This document shows positions 53,749 to 63,236 of a stretch of DNA of 64,000 nt, piece after piece (position 1 is the stretch's first letter; each line of letters opens with the position of its first letter). Made by a program: the position numbers and the translations under genes. The notes beneath the pieces were generated by a model that saw only the letters and a program-made list of their open reading frames with translations, was not told where the DNA came from and made no database searches. Origin of the DNA: Flagellimonas oceani (GTDB taxonomy: Bacteria; Bacteroidota; Bacteroidia; Flavobacteriales; Flavobacteriaceae); contig NZ_CP049616.1 in the NCBI RefSeq assembly GCF_011068285.1, forward strand, positions 910,501-974,500, given 5' to 3'.

Positions 53749-54495
53749 ATGATGGAAAAAAGGTTAAAAGATAAAGTGGCTTTGGTGACCGGTGGTGCAC
53801 GAGGTATAGGAAAAGCCATTTCCGAACTCTTTGCTGCCCATGGTGCCATAGTGGTTATTTTGGATGTTCTGGAAGAGGGTAAAGTGATTGCTGAGGATAT
53901 CCGGTCCCATGGGGGTAGAGCCGAATATTACTTGCTTTCCGTTACGGACAAAAATGCAGTGAACCAATTATGTGAAAGGGTCTTTGCCGCATATGGACGT
54001 ATTGACATCCTTATTAATAACGCAGGGATCACACGGGACCGAACTTTGGAAAAGATGACCCAAGAAGAATGGGAAATGGTCATGGACGTCAATCTAAAAG
54101 GGGTCTTTAATTGTACGCAAGCCGTAGTCCCCTATATGAAAGAAAATAAATGGGGCAGGATCGTGAGTGCGGCATCCAATGTTGGGCTACGAGGCAATTT
54201 TGGACAGACCAATTATGCGGCCACCAAAGCCGGTATCATCGCCATGTCGAAGACCTGGACCTTGGAATTGGGCAAGTATGGAATCACGGCAAATGCCGTG
54301 GCGCCGGGCCTGACAATGACCGAAATGGTAGAGAAGATTCCAGAAAAGCAGCTGGATGCCATTATCGAAAGCATTCCGTTAAAGACCGTTGCCCAACCCA
54401 TGGATATTGCCTACGGATACCTATACTTGGCTTCCGATGAAGCACGGTATGTTTCTGGAATTTGCCTAACGATTGATGGCGGGATTTCCAGATAG
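53749..54495 (+). CDS. FabG-like SDR (3-oxoacyl-reductase type)
   Basis: This 248-residue SDR has all FabG-type motifs: TGGARGIGKAIS cofactor loop, NNAGITRDRTLEKM, catalytic Ser in VSAASNVGLRGNFG, then NYAATKAGI and the end SGICLTIDGGISR. It could be a 3-oxoacyl-[ACP/CoA] reductase or a related dehydrogenase. No other fatty-acid-synthesis gene is near, so a role in catabolism with the divergent transporter is more likely than housekeeping FabG. Start at 53749; a second ATG follows directly. Confidence 0.92.
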   Translation: MMEKRLKDKVALVTGGARGIGKAISELFAAHGAIVVILDVLEEGKVIAEDIRSHGGRAEYYLLSVTDKNAVNQLCERVFAAYGRIDILINNAGITRDRTLEKMTQEEWEMVMDVNLKGVFNCTQAVVPYMKENKWGRIVSAASNVGLRGNFGQTNYAATKAGIIAMSKTWTLELGKYGITANAVAPGLTMTEMVEKIPEKQLDAIIESIPLKTVAQPMDIAYGYLYLASDEARYVSGICLTIDGGISR

Positions 54496-54843
54496 GGAGG
54501 TCAATGCATCACATGTGGCGGATGAAAGTGAGTAGTTGTCAATCAAATGCACAAGTTCAATTTGTTCCACTGCTGAAGTTAACTTTTATTTTTAAGTTTT
54601 TTCGATGGCATCATGCCTCGGTTCTATGGAGAGTTTGGATACTATGATGCTTGACCAGTGATATACTATGCCTCTTTTTTAAACTTTTTTCAATTATTTA
54701 TCATCCATAACAATGGTACGATGAGATTCAATCCAAAAAAGTTGGAATGAGTACCCTGTTAAATATTTGATAAAGCACCCAACCCATAATTTTTTCTGAA
54801 TCTATAGAGGAAAGGGCTATTTTTCAATTTATATGGTCATTGG
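54496..54843. other. 348-bp gap with a candidate promoter
   Basis: No gene is seen. TTTG (54766-54769), 17 bp, then TAATTTTT (54787-54794) is one base off the Bacteroidota promoter consensus and could drive the lipoprotein gene at 54904. No clear terminator follows the FabG-like gene. Confidence 0.35.
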
Positions 54844-54903
54844 TTGATTATGGCCATAAGCATTGATTTAAATGCCCCCCACTTTAAGAAAAAATACATT
54901 GCT

Positions 54904-55518
54904 ATGAGATTAAATATGAGTGAAACAGTTCCATTGAAGTTGCTATTTCTGATGCTCTTTGTGAGTTGCAACCCCTCCAATACACCAGAAAAAAAGTTTA
55001 ACGGTGCGGATACGCTCGCAGAATTGGATGACCTACTGCTTCAATTAAACCAAATAGACACTTCTAACAGTAAAAAATTGGATGAAATTGTTACGCTCAA
55101 TGAAAAAATGCGAGGACTTATTGAAAATATACGCTCTCCCAAACAGTTCGACGAGCTCTTAAAGGCATACAATGAGGACTTACAAATAACTTTCACCTTT
55201 TCCAAAGACAAAAACATAGGGGTTTTCTCCTGGCGGACCAAAATGGGCTTTTTGGGAAACAATATCAAAAATATAGCGCTATATAAATTCAACAACAAAG
55301 TAATTGCCTCTTCCTTGTACGGCGAATCTTTGATTTACCATGAAATTGAATCCCGGATAAAAAACAACAAAACTGTTTACCTACTTAGGGGAACCTTATA
55401 TCAAGAAAAAAAACCGAGACCTTTAACGATAAATGGGTACGCAATTACAAATGGCATTTTGGAAGAGTCCCGGATTCCATTACCGGAAAATGCTTATGTT
55501 AACAATACAGTACAATAG
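54904..55518 (+). CDS. Lipoprotein of unknown function
   Basis: I start at 54904 (MRLNMSETVPLKLLFLMLFVSC...), which gives a lipoprotein signal with lipid cysteine C22; an ATG at 54916 is the alternative, and an in-frame extension to 54844 would disrupt the signal. The 204-residue product has an acidic, helical region (about 33-75, LAELDDLLLQLNQIDTSNSKKLDEIVTLNEKM) and then a beta-rich half. I do not recognise a family. Base composition is more A/T rich than its neighbours, which may indicate transfer. Confidence 0.7.
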   Translation: MRLNMSETVPLKLLFLMLFVSCNPSNTPEKKFNGADTLAELDDLLLQLNQIDTSNSKKLDEIVTLNEKMRGLIENIRSPKQFDELLKAYNEDLQITFTFSKDKNIGVFSWRTKMGFLGNNIKNIALYKFNNKVIASSLYGESLIYHEIESRIKNNKTVYLLRGTLYQEKKPRPLTINGYAITNGILEESRIPLPENAYVNNTVQ

Positions 55519-55690
55519 GTGTTCGACATTTTTTAATGATCATCCCACCCCGAATTAGCTTAATTAAGTAACATCAAAACACTGTTGATCTTATGGTTTT
55601 CCGCTTTTGGTGGTATCAACTATCGGGCGTTTCCAATATGATCCATTACTATAAAGTTTTGCTTCTAAGGGTTGTCAATACAAATTACCG

Positions 55691-55718
55691 TTGATTTGAA
55701 ATTGTTTTATTAGGTTTG
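55691..55718 (+). promoter_or_regulatory. Full Bacteroidota promoter match at the start of the second ECF sigma gene
   Basis: TTG (55691-55693), 17 bp, then TAGGTTTG (55711-55718) fits TTG-N17-TAnnTTTG exactly. Transcription would start near 55724, downstream of the first possible TTG start codon at 55716, so either translation starts later (TTG 55740) or this match is accidental. Confidence 0.5.
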
Positions 55719-56294
55719 TTTTCCATATACCATACGTATTTGGATAAGGGCACACCCATTACTGATATCAGGGACAAAGCTACCTATAAAAAAGTCTTTA
55801 ATCTATTTTATAGGGAGTTGGTGGTTTATGCGCACAATTTTCTCTATAATCTCCAAGCCAGTGAGGACCTGGTCCAAGACGTCTTTATCCAACTCTGGGA
55901 AAATTCCCATGAATTGAATATACATACTTCCATAAAGTCGTATTTATATGCTTCTGTACGAAATAAATGCTATAATCGATTAAGGGACATAAAGATCGAG
56001 GATGACCTTAATTTGATCGATTTGAACGCCAACCTGACCTCCGATTATGAAATGGAAGGTCACGAACCCCAAGAAAAGCAAAAAGTCTACCAGCAGGTGA
56101 TGGATGTGGTGGAAGAATTTCCCGATAATATGAAGCGAATATTCCAGTTGAAATTCTTTGAAGATTACAAGTATGCTGATATAGCCGAGGAAATGGGGAT
56201 TTCCATCAACTCGGTCAAAACACAGCTCAAAAGGGCAAAGGCCAAGATAAACGAAGCAATTGCGTTTATTGTTTTTTTGCTGACCTATTTTTAG
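55716..56294 (+). CDS. ECF sigma-70-family factor (second locus)
   Basis: This protein of up to 192 residues has region 2 (VFNLFYRELVVYAHNFLYNLQASEDLVQDVFIQLWENSHEL) and region 4 (FPDNMKRIFQLKFFEDYKYADIAEEMGISINSVKTQLKRAKAKI), ending in a hydrophobic tail. The frame has no ATG near its start; TTG at 55716 or 55740 must be used. It is followed by FecR, SusC and SusD in the same direction, the standard order, so it should activate that locus. Confidence 0.9.
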   Translation: MFSIYHTYLDKGTPITDIRDKATYKKVFNLFYRELVVYAHNFLYNLQASEDLVQDVFIQLWENSHELNIHTSIKSYLYASVRNKCYNRLRDIKIEDDLNLIDLNANLTSDYEMEGHEPQEKQKVYQQVMDVVEEFPDNMKRIFQLKFFEDYKYADIAEEMGISINSVKTQLKRAKAKINEAIAFIVFLLTYF

Positions 56295-56451
56295 GAAAAC
56301 CCGCACTTCACAGCAGAAAAAATCATTTTTTAATAAAAGCTTCAAATTATTTCCAAATTTTTGTCACCCATTTAAGATAAAATGTGCCATATCAACAAAG
56401 GGTTAAGTTTACGTTAACCTGAAGTCAACCATTTAGTAGCAAGATTTAGAA

Positions 56452-57585
56452 ATGGAATTCAAACTCATCATAAAAAAGTTGAACGGTACATTGACCCCTG
56501 AGGAGGCAACGGTCTTTGATCAATGGTTCAATGAGTCACCAAAACATGCGGCCTATTTTGAAAAGGTGAAGGTCATGCACGACAAGGATGTAGGAACGAT
56601 CAAACAGGACAAGGCTTGGCGTACTATTGAAAGAAAACTGGAAAGAAAGACTAAGTACCGCATATGGAGGTATGCCGCTGCTGCCGTTTTTGCAGGGATT
56701 GTGGTTTCAACGTTTTTGTTCAGGAAAGACGTGCAAGCTCCCTTGCATCCCGAATCGCAAACTGAAGTGGTACGGTCTGAACTGAAAATAGGAACGGACA
56801 AAGCCATTTTGACACTGACCGATGGTACCGAAATAGCCTTGGAGAAGGGAAGTTCCCAGACGTTGGGGAATGCTACTTCCAATGGTCAGGAAATCGTATA
56901 CCAACCAACGTATTCAGAGGAAACGGTCCCTCCCGAATTCAATTATTTGACCGTTCCCCGGGGAGGGCAGTTTTCAGTGGCCCTATCCGATGGTACCCAG
57001 GTTTGGTTGAACTCGGAATCACAGTTGAAATATCCCGTTGCCTTTGCCAAAGGGGGGACACGGGTAGTGGAGCTGCTCTATGGGGAAGCCTATTTTGAGG
57101 TATCTCCCAGTACGGAAAACGACGGTGCACCATTCAAGGTTGCCACAGAAACCCAAGAGGTTACGGTGTTGGGCACCCAGTTCAACATTAAGGCCTATGG
57201 CGATGAGGAAACCATACAGACAACCTTGGTGGAAGGCAAGGTGCAGGTCAATGTTGGCAAGGAAAGTAGCATGTTGAGGCCCAAGCAGCAATCCATTGTG
57301 CTTCCTGGCTCCAATAAAATCGAGGTCAAGGAAGTGGATGTCTATTCCGCTACCTCATGGAAAAAGGGGATTTTCAGTTTTAACGATATGCCCCTTGGGG
57401 AAATCATGAAAGTTCTGGCAAGATGGTACGATATCGATGTGGTCTTTGGCGACCCTGCCCTAAAAAACAGCTCTTTTACCGGGGTGTTGCGAAAAAACCA
57501 ACATATCGAAGTGATACTGGAATCCATTAAAACAACCACCAATATGAAGTATGAAATAAATAAGAAAACCGTGATTTTTAAATAA
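56452..57585 (+). CDS. FecR-family anti-sigma sensor (second locus)
   Basis: This 377-residue FecR protein has a cytoplasmic N-terminus (LNGTLTPEEATVFDQWFNESPKHAAYFEKV), a transmembrane helix at about 72-90 (IWRYAAAAVFAGIVVSTFLF) and a periplasmic domain with YLTVPRGGQFSVALSDGTQVWLNSESQLKYP and a DUF4974-like end (FTGVLRKNQHIEVILESI). It relays the SusC signal to the sigma factor at 55716. SusC begins 93 bp later. Confidence 0.93.
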   Translation: MEFKLIIKKLNGTLTPEEATVFDQWFNESPKHAAYFEKVKVMHDKDVGTIKQDKAWRTIERKLERKTKYRIWRYAAAAVFAGIVVSTFLFRKDVQAPLHPESQTEVVRSELKIGTDKAILTLTDGTEIALEKGSSQTLGNATSNGQEIVYQPTYSEETVPPEFNYLTVPRGGQFSVALSDGTQVWLNSESQLKYPVAFAKGGTRVVELLYGEAYFEVSPSTENDGAPFKVATETQEVTVLGTQFNIKAYGDEETIQTTLVEGKVQVNVGKESSMLRPKQQSIVLPGSNKIEVKEVDVYSATSWKKGIFSFNDMPLGEIMKVLARWYDIDVVFGDPALKNSSFTGVLRKNQHIEVILESIKTTTNMKYEINKKTVIFK

Positions 57586-57595
57586 CCAAGAAAAA

Positions 57596-57641
57596 GGGAA
57601 CCGAGGGTCGAATATCTCACCAAACAGCCCTCATTGTTCCC
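57596..57641 (+). other. Hairpin between FecR and SusC (second locus)
   Basis: GGGAAC-C-GAGGG (57596-57607) can pair with CCCTC-ATT-GTTCCC (57628-57641) around a 20-nt loop, giving 11 base pairs with a small internal bulge. It begins 11 bp after the FecR stop. It is a likely partial terminator or attenuator that separates regulator and receptor expression. Confidence 0.6.
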
Positions 57642-57678
57642 CTACATTAATTAAATGAATAACTAACACTACAAATTT

Positions 57679-60600
57679 ATGGAAATTAATTTGAGCAGGG
57701 TCGCTTTCCCAACATGGAAGCGCATGCTAGACGCAATTATGAAGACCTTTTTATTTTTATTTTGTTCTTCAGTTTTCAGCCTTACTTCGGGAACCATTTT
57801 TTCACAGAACGCAACGATAAAGATTACTTCGGATGCGACAATGACCATTGATGAGGTATTTGAGGTCATCAAACAACAGACCGATTACAACTTTATCTAT
57901 AAATCCGATTTATTCGAAGGATATCCAAAAGTCAGTGTCAAAAAGGGATTGATAAAGGCTGAAAAACTCTTGAAACACAGTCTTTCTTCGGGAAATTTCA
58001 TCATTAAGATGTCAGATGACAACACCATTGTTATTAGTGAGAACTGGGTTTCAAGTCCACAGGAAGACGTTCTCGTAACAGGACAGGTCAAGGATGTCAA
58101 TGGCATCCCCCTGCCCGGTATGACCGTTTATATATCTAGTTAAAAACCGATTGGGGAAAGACTTGACAGGCAAAGTTTGGTAGAGGCGACCGCAACGGAT
58201 ATGGACGGGAAATTTTCCTTGAAAGCTAAGCCCGGCCACTATCTGGTGGCGACTGGGATAGGCTACATCATGTACTCCGAACAAATCACTGGTAATAAGA
58301 ATGTGTACGCCATTGAATTAAAAGAAAATGTCAGTACCCTTGAAGAAGTTGTTGTTGTGGGATACGGTTCCACCAAGCGTAAAGACCTGACGGGATCAGT
58401 GGCCACCATGAAAGCCAAGGAGATCGTACAGATAAATTCCCAGACCATCGATCAGGCTCTTATTGGAAAAATGTCCGGGGTTCACGTCTCCGCACAGTCC
58501 GGGGCACCGGGCAGTGGTGCCATAGTCCATGTAAGGGGACTTAGCCAGTTGGTCGGGGACAACCAACCTTTATATGTTGTGGACGGGGTGCCCATTATCA
58601 TAAATCCCCGAGTTGCGGGCAGTACGGCCCTCAGCGACAACCGTCAAAACCCATTGTTGTCCATTAATCCTGCGGATATCGAGCGGGTGGATGTGCTAAA
58701 GGATGCCTCCTCTGCGGCCATTTATGGTTCCAGGGCGGCCAATGGGGTGGTACTCATCACCACTAAAAGAGGCAATAGAAACCAGGCCCCAAGATTTAAT
58801 TTCTCTTACAGCGCCACCATGCAGAACCCTACCCGAACCTATGACGTATTGAATGCACGGGAATTCAGGGAGTATCTTATTGAGCAAGGAAGGGAAGACG
58901 AAATCGTTTTTGGCAATGGTGATACAGATTGGCAGGAAGAAGTGACCAATAACAATGCGCTCTGGCGCCAATATAGTGTCGGAATTTCTGGCGGTAGTGA
59001 TAAAATCAACTACTTGATGTCCGGGCATGTGAGCGATCAAGAGGGCATCATGTTGGGCAACAAGTTGAATCGATATACCTTTTCATCAAGTCTGGACGCT
59101 GACCTAACGGATAGGTTACGTGTAGGCGGCCATATTAGTTACAATTATACCGATAATAAACAATCTGCATTGAGCAACTTGGGACAAGGTGCATTTTATC
59201 GCCCGGACCTACCGGTGTTCAATGCCGATGGGGGCTACTCTTTCCAAGACTTTTCAGGCTTACAGCGTTTGAATCCACTTGGGGATGAGGCCAAAGTAAG
59301 AAGCAAGGCCGTGGCCAAAAACGTATTGGGGACGGTCTACGGGGAATATCAGCTCTTTACCGGTCTTCGGTTCAGGTCCCAATTGAGCATCAACCTGAAC
59401 AATGACCGGAGTGATGTATTTCATCCTTCCTATACCAGACGGGGCTTGGAAAATGGAGCTTTGTTGTTTGTCCAGCACTCGGAAGGGTTGAGCACCTCAT
59501 GGTCGAACACCTTAAACTTCAACACGACAATTGCGAATGACCATACCATTGATGCGCTTGCCGGGGTCTCTTGGGACCATTCCCGATTAAATTTGGATGC
59601 CCAGAGCTATTTGGGATTTCCGGATGATGAGATCCTAACGGACATCAATTCGGCACAAACGGTCTTGGATGTGTCCAGCCAAGCCACCCAAACGGCCTTG
59701 AACTCGCTATTCGGGAGGGTCAACTACAATTTTAAGGATAGGTACCTGGCCACTTTTACAGGGAGGTATGATGGGTCGATCAAGTTTGGGCCCAACAGCA
59801 GGCACGGCTTTTTTCCATCGGCCGCACTGGCTTGGAACGTACACAATGAAAACTTCCTGAGCAACAGTGAACTGTTGAGCCAGTTGAAGCTTAGGGCAAG
59901 TTTGGGCCGAACAGGCTCGGATAATTTGCCCGCTTTTTCATATTTGGTGAATTATTTGTCCTTGAACGGTACGGATTCCTATTACGATGGCGTCAATGGG
60001 ATCGCTGTGGACGGTGTACCCAATCTGGACATCAGATGGGAGGAGACCGATCAATTGGATCTTGGTTTGGAACTTGGCATGTTCAATGGGCGCATGAATG
60101 CCCAAGTGGTGTATTTTGAAAAGAAGACCAGTGGTATTATCCTTTTTGTGCCCGTGCCATCCCAAACGGGCTATTCCAGTTGGAATGCCAATATTGCCGA
60201 TGTGTCCAATAAAGGTTGGGAAATCGAACTGGGGGGGGACATCATCCGGGCAAAGGACTTTAGGTGGAATTCATCCTTCAACATTTCCTTTATCGAGAAC
60301 AATGTGGATGCCCTGAACAATGGGGCCACCACCAACTTTGGCAGCACCGGTATTTTAGAAGGTGAACCCATTGGAGTCATCACGGGTTATGATGTGGTGT
60401 CCATTGCACAGACACAGGAAGAAATAGACGCCTTGAACAGCGAGGCTCCCAGCGGTACTTACTACAGTGGATTGGTGCAGCCTGGGGATTATATCTTCAG
60501 GGATGTCAATGGTGACAATGAGATCACCCCGGAGGACATTACCCCATTAGGGGATATCAATCCAAAGTACTACGGGGGCTGGAACAATTCCTTGAGCTAC

Positions 60601-61071
60601 AAGAACTTTGATTTTTCCTTCAATTTCAATTTTGTACAGGGCAACAAGAGAAATTGGTACAGGGGTGCCACGGAGTTTTCGTCCATAAGCACCACATCCA
60701 ATGTCACAACACAGATTTACAACACTTGGACGCCCGATAATACAGATGCGGAATATGCCCGCCTGGAATCGGCCACTCATGGCAATACGACCACGACAAG
60801 TAAAAATGTCAAGGCCGGCGACTATATAAGGTTGAGATCAGCTTCATTGTCCTATAACTTTCCAAAAGAGTGGTTGGCTAACACGGGCATCGATAACCTG
60901 CGATTGAGCCTGTCCGGGAACAACCTGTTCACCATCAGCGACTATCCGGGCATTGACCCAGAAAGTGTTGAAACGCAACAAGGAGGAGCCACAGTGCAAT
61001 TGGCCCGTGATACCGGGGCCTCCTATCCACAGGCAAGGACCATTACCATAGGATTCAACCTAAGTTTATAA
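57679..61071 (+). pseudogene. SusC/RagA-family receptor with one in-frame stop
   Basis: The first 154 codons encode a signal peptide, an STN domain and the start of the carboxypeptidase-D-like domain (VTGQVKDVNGIPLPGMTVYISS). A TAA at 58141-58143 stops it. The very same frame then runs on without another stop from 58144 to 61071 (KPIGERLDRQSLVEATATDMDGKFSLKAK..., plug, barrel, end NLSL), about 975 codons. No indel is needed to restore the gene; one base change (for instance TTA or AAA to TAA) explains it. A fresh start at TTG 58177 would lack a signal peptide. Either a recent pseudogene, read-through, or a sequence error. Confidence 0.88.
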
Positions 61072-61090
61072 TCCATTAAAAACCCGAAAG

Positions 61091-62563
61091 ATGAAAACAT
61101 TCAAATATATATTTATTCTTATAGTGGGACTTCTGTCCTCCTGTCAATTGGCCGAAGATCTGGATGATTATGAGCCGCTCAATGCCCTGGACGCGAACAA
61201 GGCCATTGTGGATGAGTCCACGGCAGAGTTGGCCCTGGCTGGGGTCTATGCAGGATTCCACCAACAAAGTGGGGGAGGCGGCATTCCGGAAATCTATACC
61301 ATTCCCTCGCTGATGAGCGGGACATTGGTCAACTCCTTCCTGATCAATACCGATGAGGTACAGGGATATGTCAACAATAATCCACTGGCGGTCAATACCA
61401 GTCAAGGGTTGGGGGCCTATACCCGGATGTACGATGTGATCAATCGTGCCAATTGGTTGATCGAGAAAGCGAGCGAACTCACCGATGACAAGTTTCCCAC
61501 TCCTGGCAGGAGACAGGAAATCCTTGCGGAGACACGGATGTTGCGAGCGACCGCAAATTTCTACTTGTTGCGTCTTTGGGGACAGTTCTATGATATGGAC
61601 TCCAAATATGGCATCAGTATCAGGACCGAACCTTCCCGATCTGGGGAGGCGCTCCCTAGAAGTACGGTGCGTGAAACATATGAGGTGATTATGGAGGATC
61701 TGGATTATGCCATAGCCAATGCCCCCGACATTAGAACAAAGAGTTATACCAATCGCGCGTATGCCATGGGGCTTAAGGCAAAGGTGTTATTGTATCAGGG
61801 AAATTATGACGAGGCTGCCACTTTGGCCAGGGACGTCATGGATGCCTCGCCAGGAGAATTTGCATTGGCCGATACCTATGGTGAAATTTTCTTGAACCAT
61901 GCCACCCCGGAGCTTTTTGATAGCAGCGAGATTGTATTCGGTACCAAAGGAGATCCTGTAGCAGGTGTGGGCATTGGTAACGTTATCGGAACCATTTATA
62001 TCGTATCGCCTCAATATATAGCTTCAGAGGTCGGAACGACGGAAGTAGGAGGTCAGACCATCGTTCATGATGGGGGGCGGATATCCGGAACGATCATGGA
62101 AGGCTTTTTTGGGTTTGATAGTTTAAAGTCCAACTTCAATTTTGAACCGGCCAATAACAGGTATGAAATGATCTATCATCTGCGCATGGCCGAAGTATAT
62201 CTTATTTATGCGGAAGCGGAAGCTCGTGCCCAAAATGCAGTAACACCGGATGCACTCAACGCCCTTAACGAAATTAGGGCAAGGGCGGGAGCCACTACTA
62301 CAGGAGGAGATGGCTTTGAAACCTATCCGGCAACCATCAGCTTGCCCCAGTTTTTGGAAGCAGTTCGCATTGAAAAACGAATGGAACTAGGGGTTGAAAT
62401 AGGTGAAGACTGGTTTGATATGGTACGGTACCACTTCGTGGACGGCTTTGATGTGTCCACGGTAAAGCCATCGGCCACCGACCCGGACAAATATATCCTG
62501 CCCATAGATTATATCACCATTGAAGCAGGCAAGAATGTGGTGGAACAAAATCCTAATTATTAA
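61091..62563 (+). CDS. SusD/RagB-family lipoprotein (second locus)
   Basis: This 490-residue protein has a lipoprotein signal (lipid cysteine C18 in LLSSC) and the SusD body: ETRMLRATANFYLLRLWGQFYDMDSKYG, EVIMEDLDYAIANAPDIRTKSYTNRAYAMGLKAKVLLYQGNYDEAATLA and the C-terminal EAVRIEKRMELGVEIGEDWFDMVRY. It should work with the SusC just upstream (20 bp). It is intact although its SusC partner carries a stop. Confidence 0.94.
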   Translation: MKTFKYIFILIVGLLSSCQLAEDLDDYEPLNALDANKAIVDESTAELALAGVYAGFHQQSGGGGIPEIYTIPSLMSGTLVNSFLINTDEVQGYVNNNPLAVNTSQGLGAYTRMYDVINRANWLIEKASELTDDKFPTPGRRQEILAETRMLRATANFYLLRLWGQFYDMDSKYGISIRTEPSRSGEALPRSTVRETYEVIMEDLDYAIANAPDIRTKSYTNRAYAMGLKAKVLLYQGNYDEAATLARDVMDASPGEFALADTYGEIFLNHATPELFDSSEIVFGTKGDPVAGVGIGNVIGTIYIVSPQYIASEVGTTEVGGQTIVHDGGRISGTIMEGFFGFDSLKSNFNFEPANNRYEMIYHLRMAEVYLIYAEAEARAQNAVTPDALNALNEIRARAGATTTGGDGFETYPATISLPQFLEAVRIEKRMELGVEIGEDWFDMVRYHFVDGFDVSTVKPSATDPDKYILPIDYITIEAGKNVVEQNPNY

Positions 62564-62570
62564 ATATAAT

Positions 62571-63230
62571 ATGATGAACAAGATAGTAATGCTATTGTGC
62601 TTTATGACCTTGACCGTTATGAACGGGCAAGAGTGTAAAGTACTGATGAAATCCATTAGCGGTTCCTACGAGGGGGATTGTAAAAGAGGTAAGGCCGACG
62701 GCGAAGGAATCGCAAAAGGAGAGGATACCTATAGCGGTGAATTTAGAAAAGGATTGCCCCATGGTAAGGGTACCTATACCTGGAAGGATGGAAAGGTCTA
62801 TGAAGGACAGTTTGACAAAGGGGAAAAAGAAGGGGAAGGGACCTTGACCATTGCCCCGGATAGTGTAGTGACCGGATTCTGGAAAAAGGATGCCTATATT
62901 GGCCGGTTTGAAAAACCCTATCGGAAAATCGATAAGTCCGCTAATGTTTCCGGCTATACCATAAACAAAGTGCAGGATGACATCAACAATTTAAGGTTTT
63001 ATGTAAGGGTGAACCAGGAACAGCAGGATTACCCTGGCTTCAGTTTTGTAGTCCATTCCGGGAGATATCAGACCCAGATCAACAACAATGACTTTGTGGA
63101 GCTTACCAATGTCACCTTTCCGATAAAGTTGAAAGCGAACTATGGTAGGGATTTTATCGAGATTGAAATTTTTCAACCCGGTCTTTGGGAGATAAGGACC
63201 GACATCACCCATATCAAGGGATTAAACTAA
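62571..63230 (+). CDS. MORN-repeat periplasmic protein
   Basis: I start at 62571 (MMNKIVMLLCFMTLTVMNGQE), which gives a signal peptide; the in-frame ATG at 62520 lies inside SusD. The 219-residue product has about four MORN repeats (GSYEGDCKRGKADGEG, DTYSGEFRKGLPHGKG, KVYEGQFDKGEKEGEG, then a weaker fourth) and a C-terminal beta domain. MORN repeats bind lipid headgroups or act as spacers. It follows SusD by 7 bp, so it belongs to the locus. Confidence 0.82.
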   Translation: MMNKIVMLLCFMTLTVMNGQECKVLMKSISGSYEGDCKRGKADGEGIAKGEDTYSGEFRKGLPHGKGTYTWKDGKVYEGQFDKGEKEGEGTLTIAPDSVVTGFWKKDAYIGRFEKPYRKIDKSANVSGYTINKVQDDINNLRFYVRVNQEQQDYPGFSFVVHSGRYQTQINNNDFVELTNVTFPIKLKANYGRDFIEIEIFQPGLWEIRTDITHIKGLN

Positions 63231-63236
63231 AAACAT

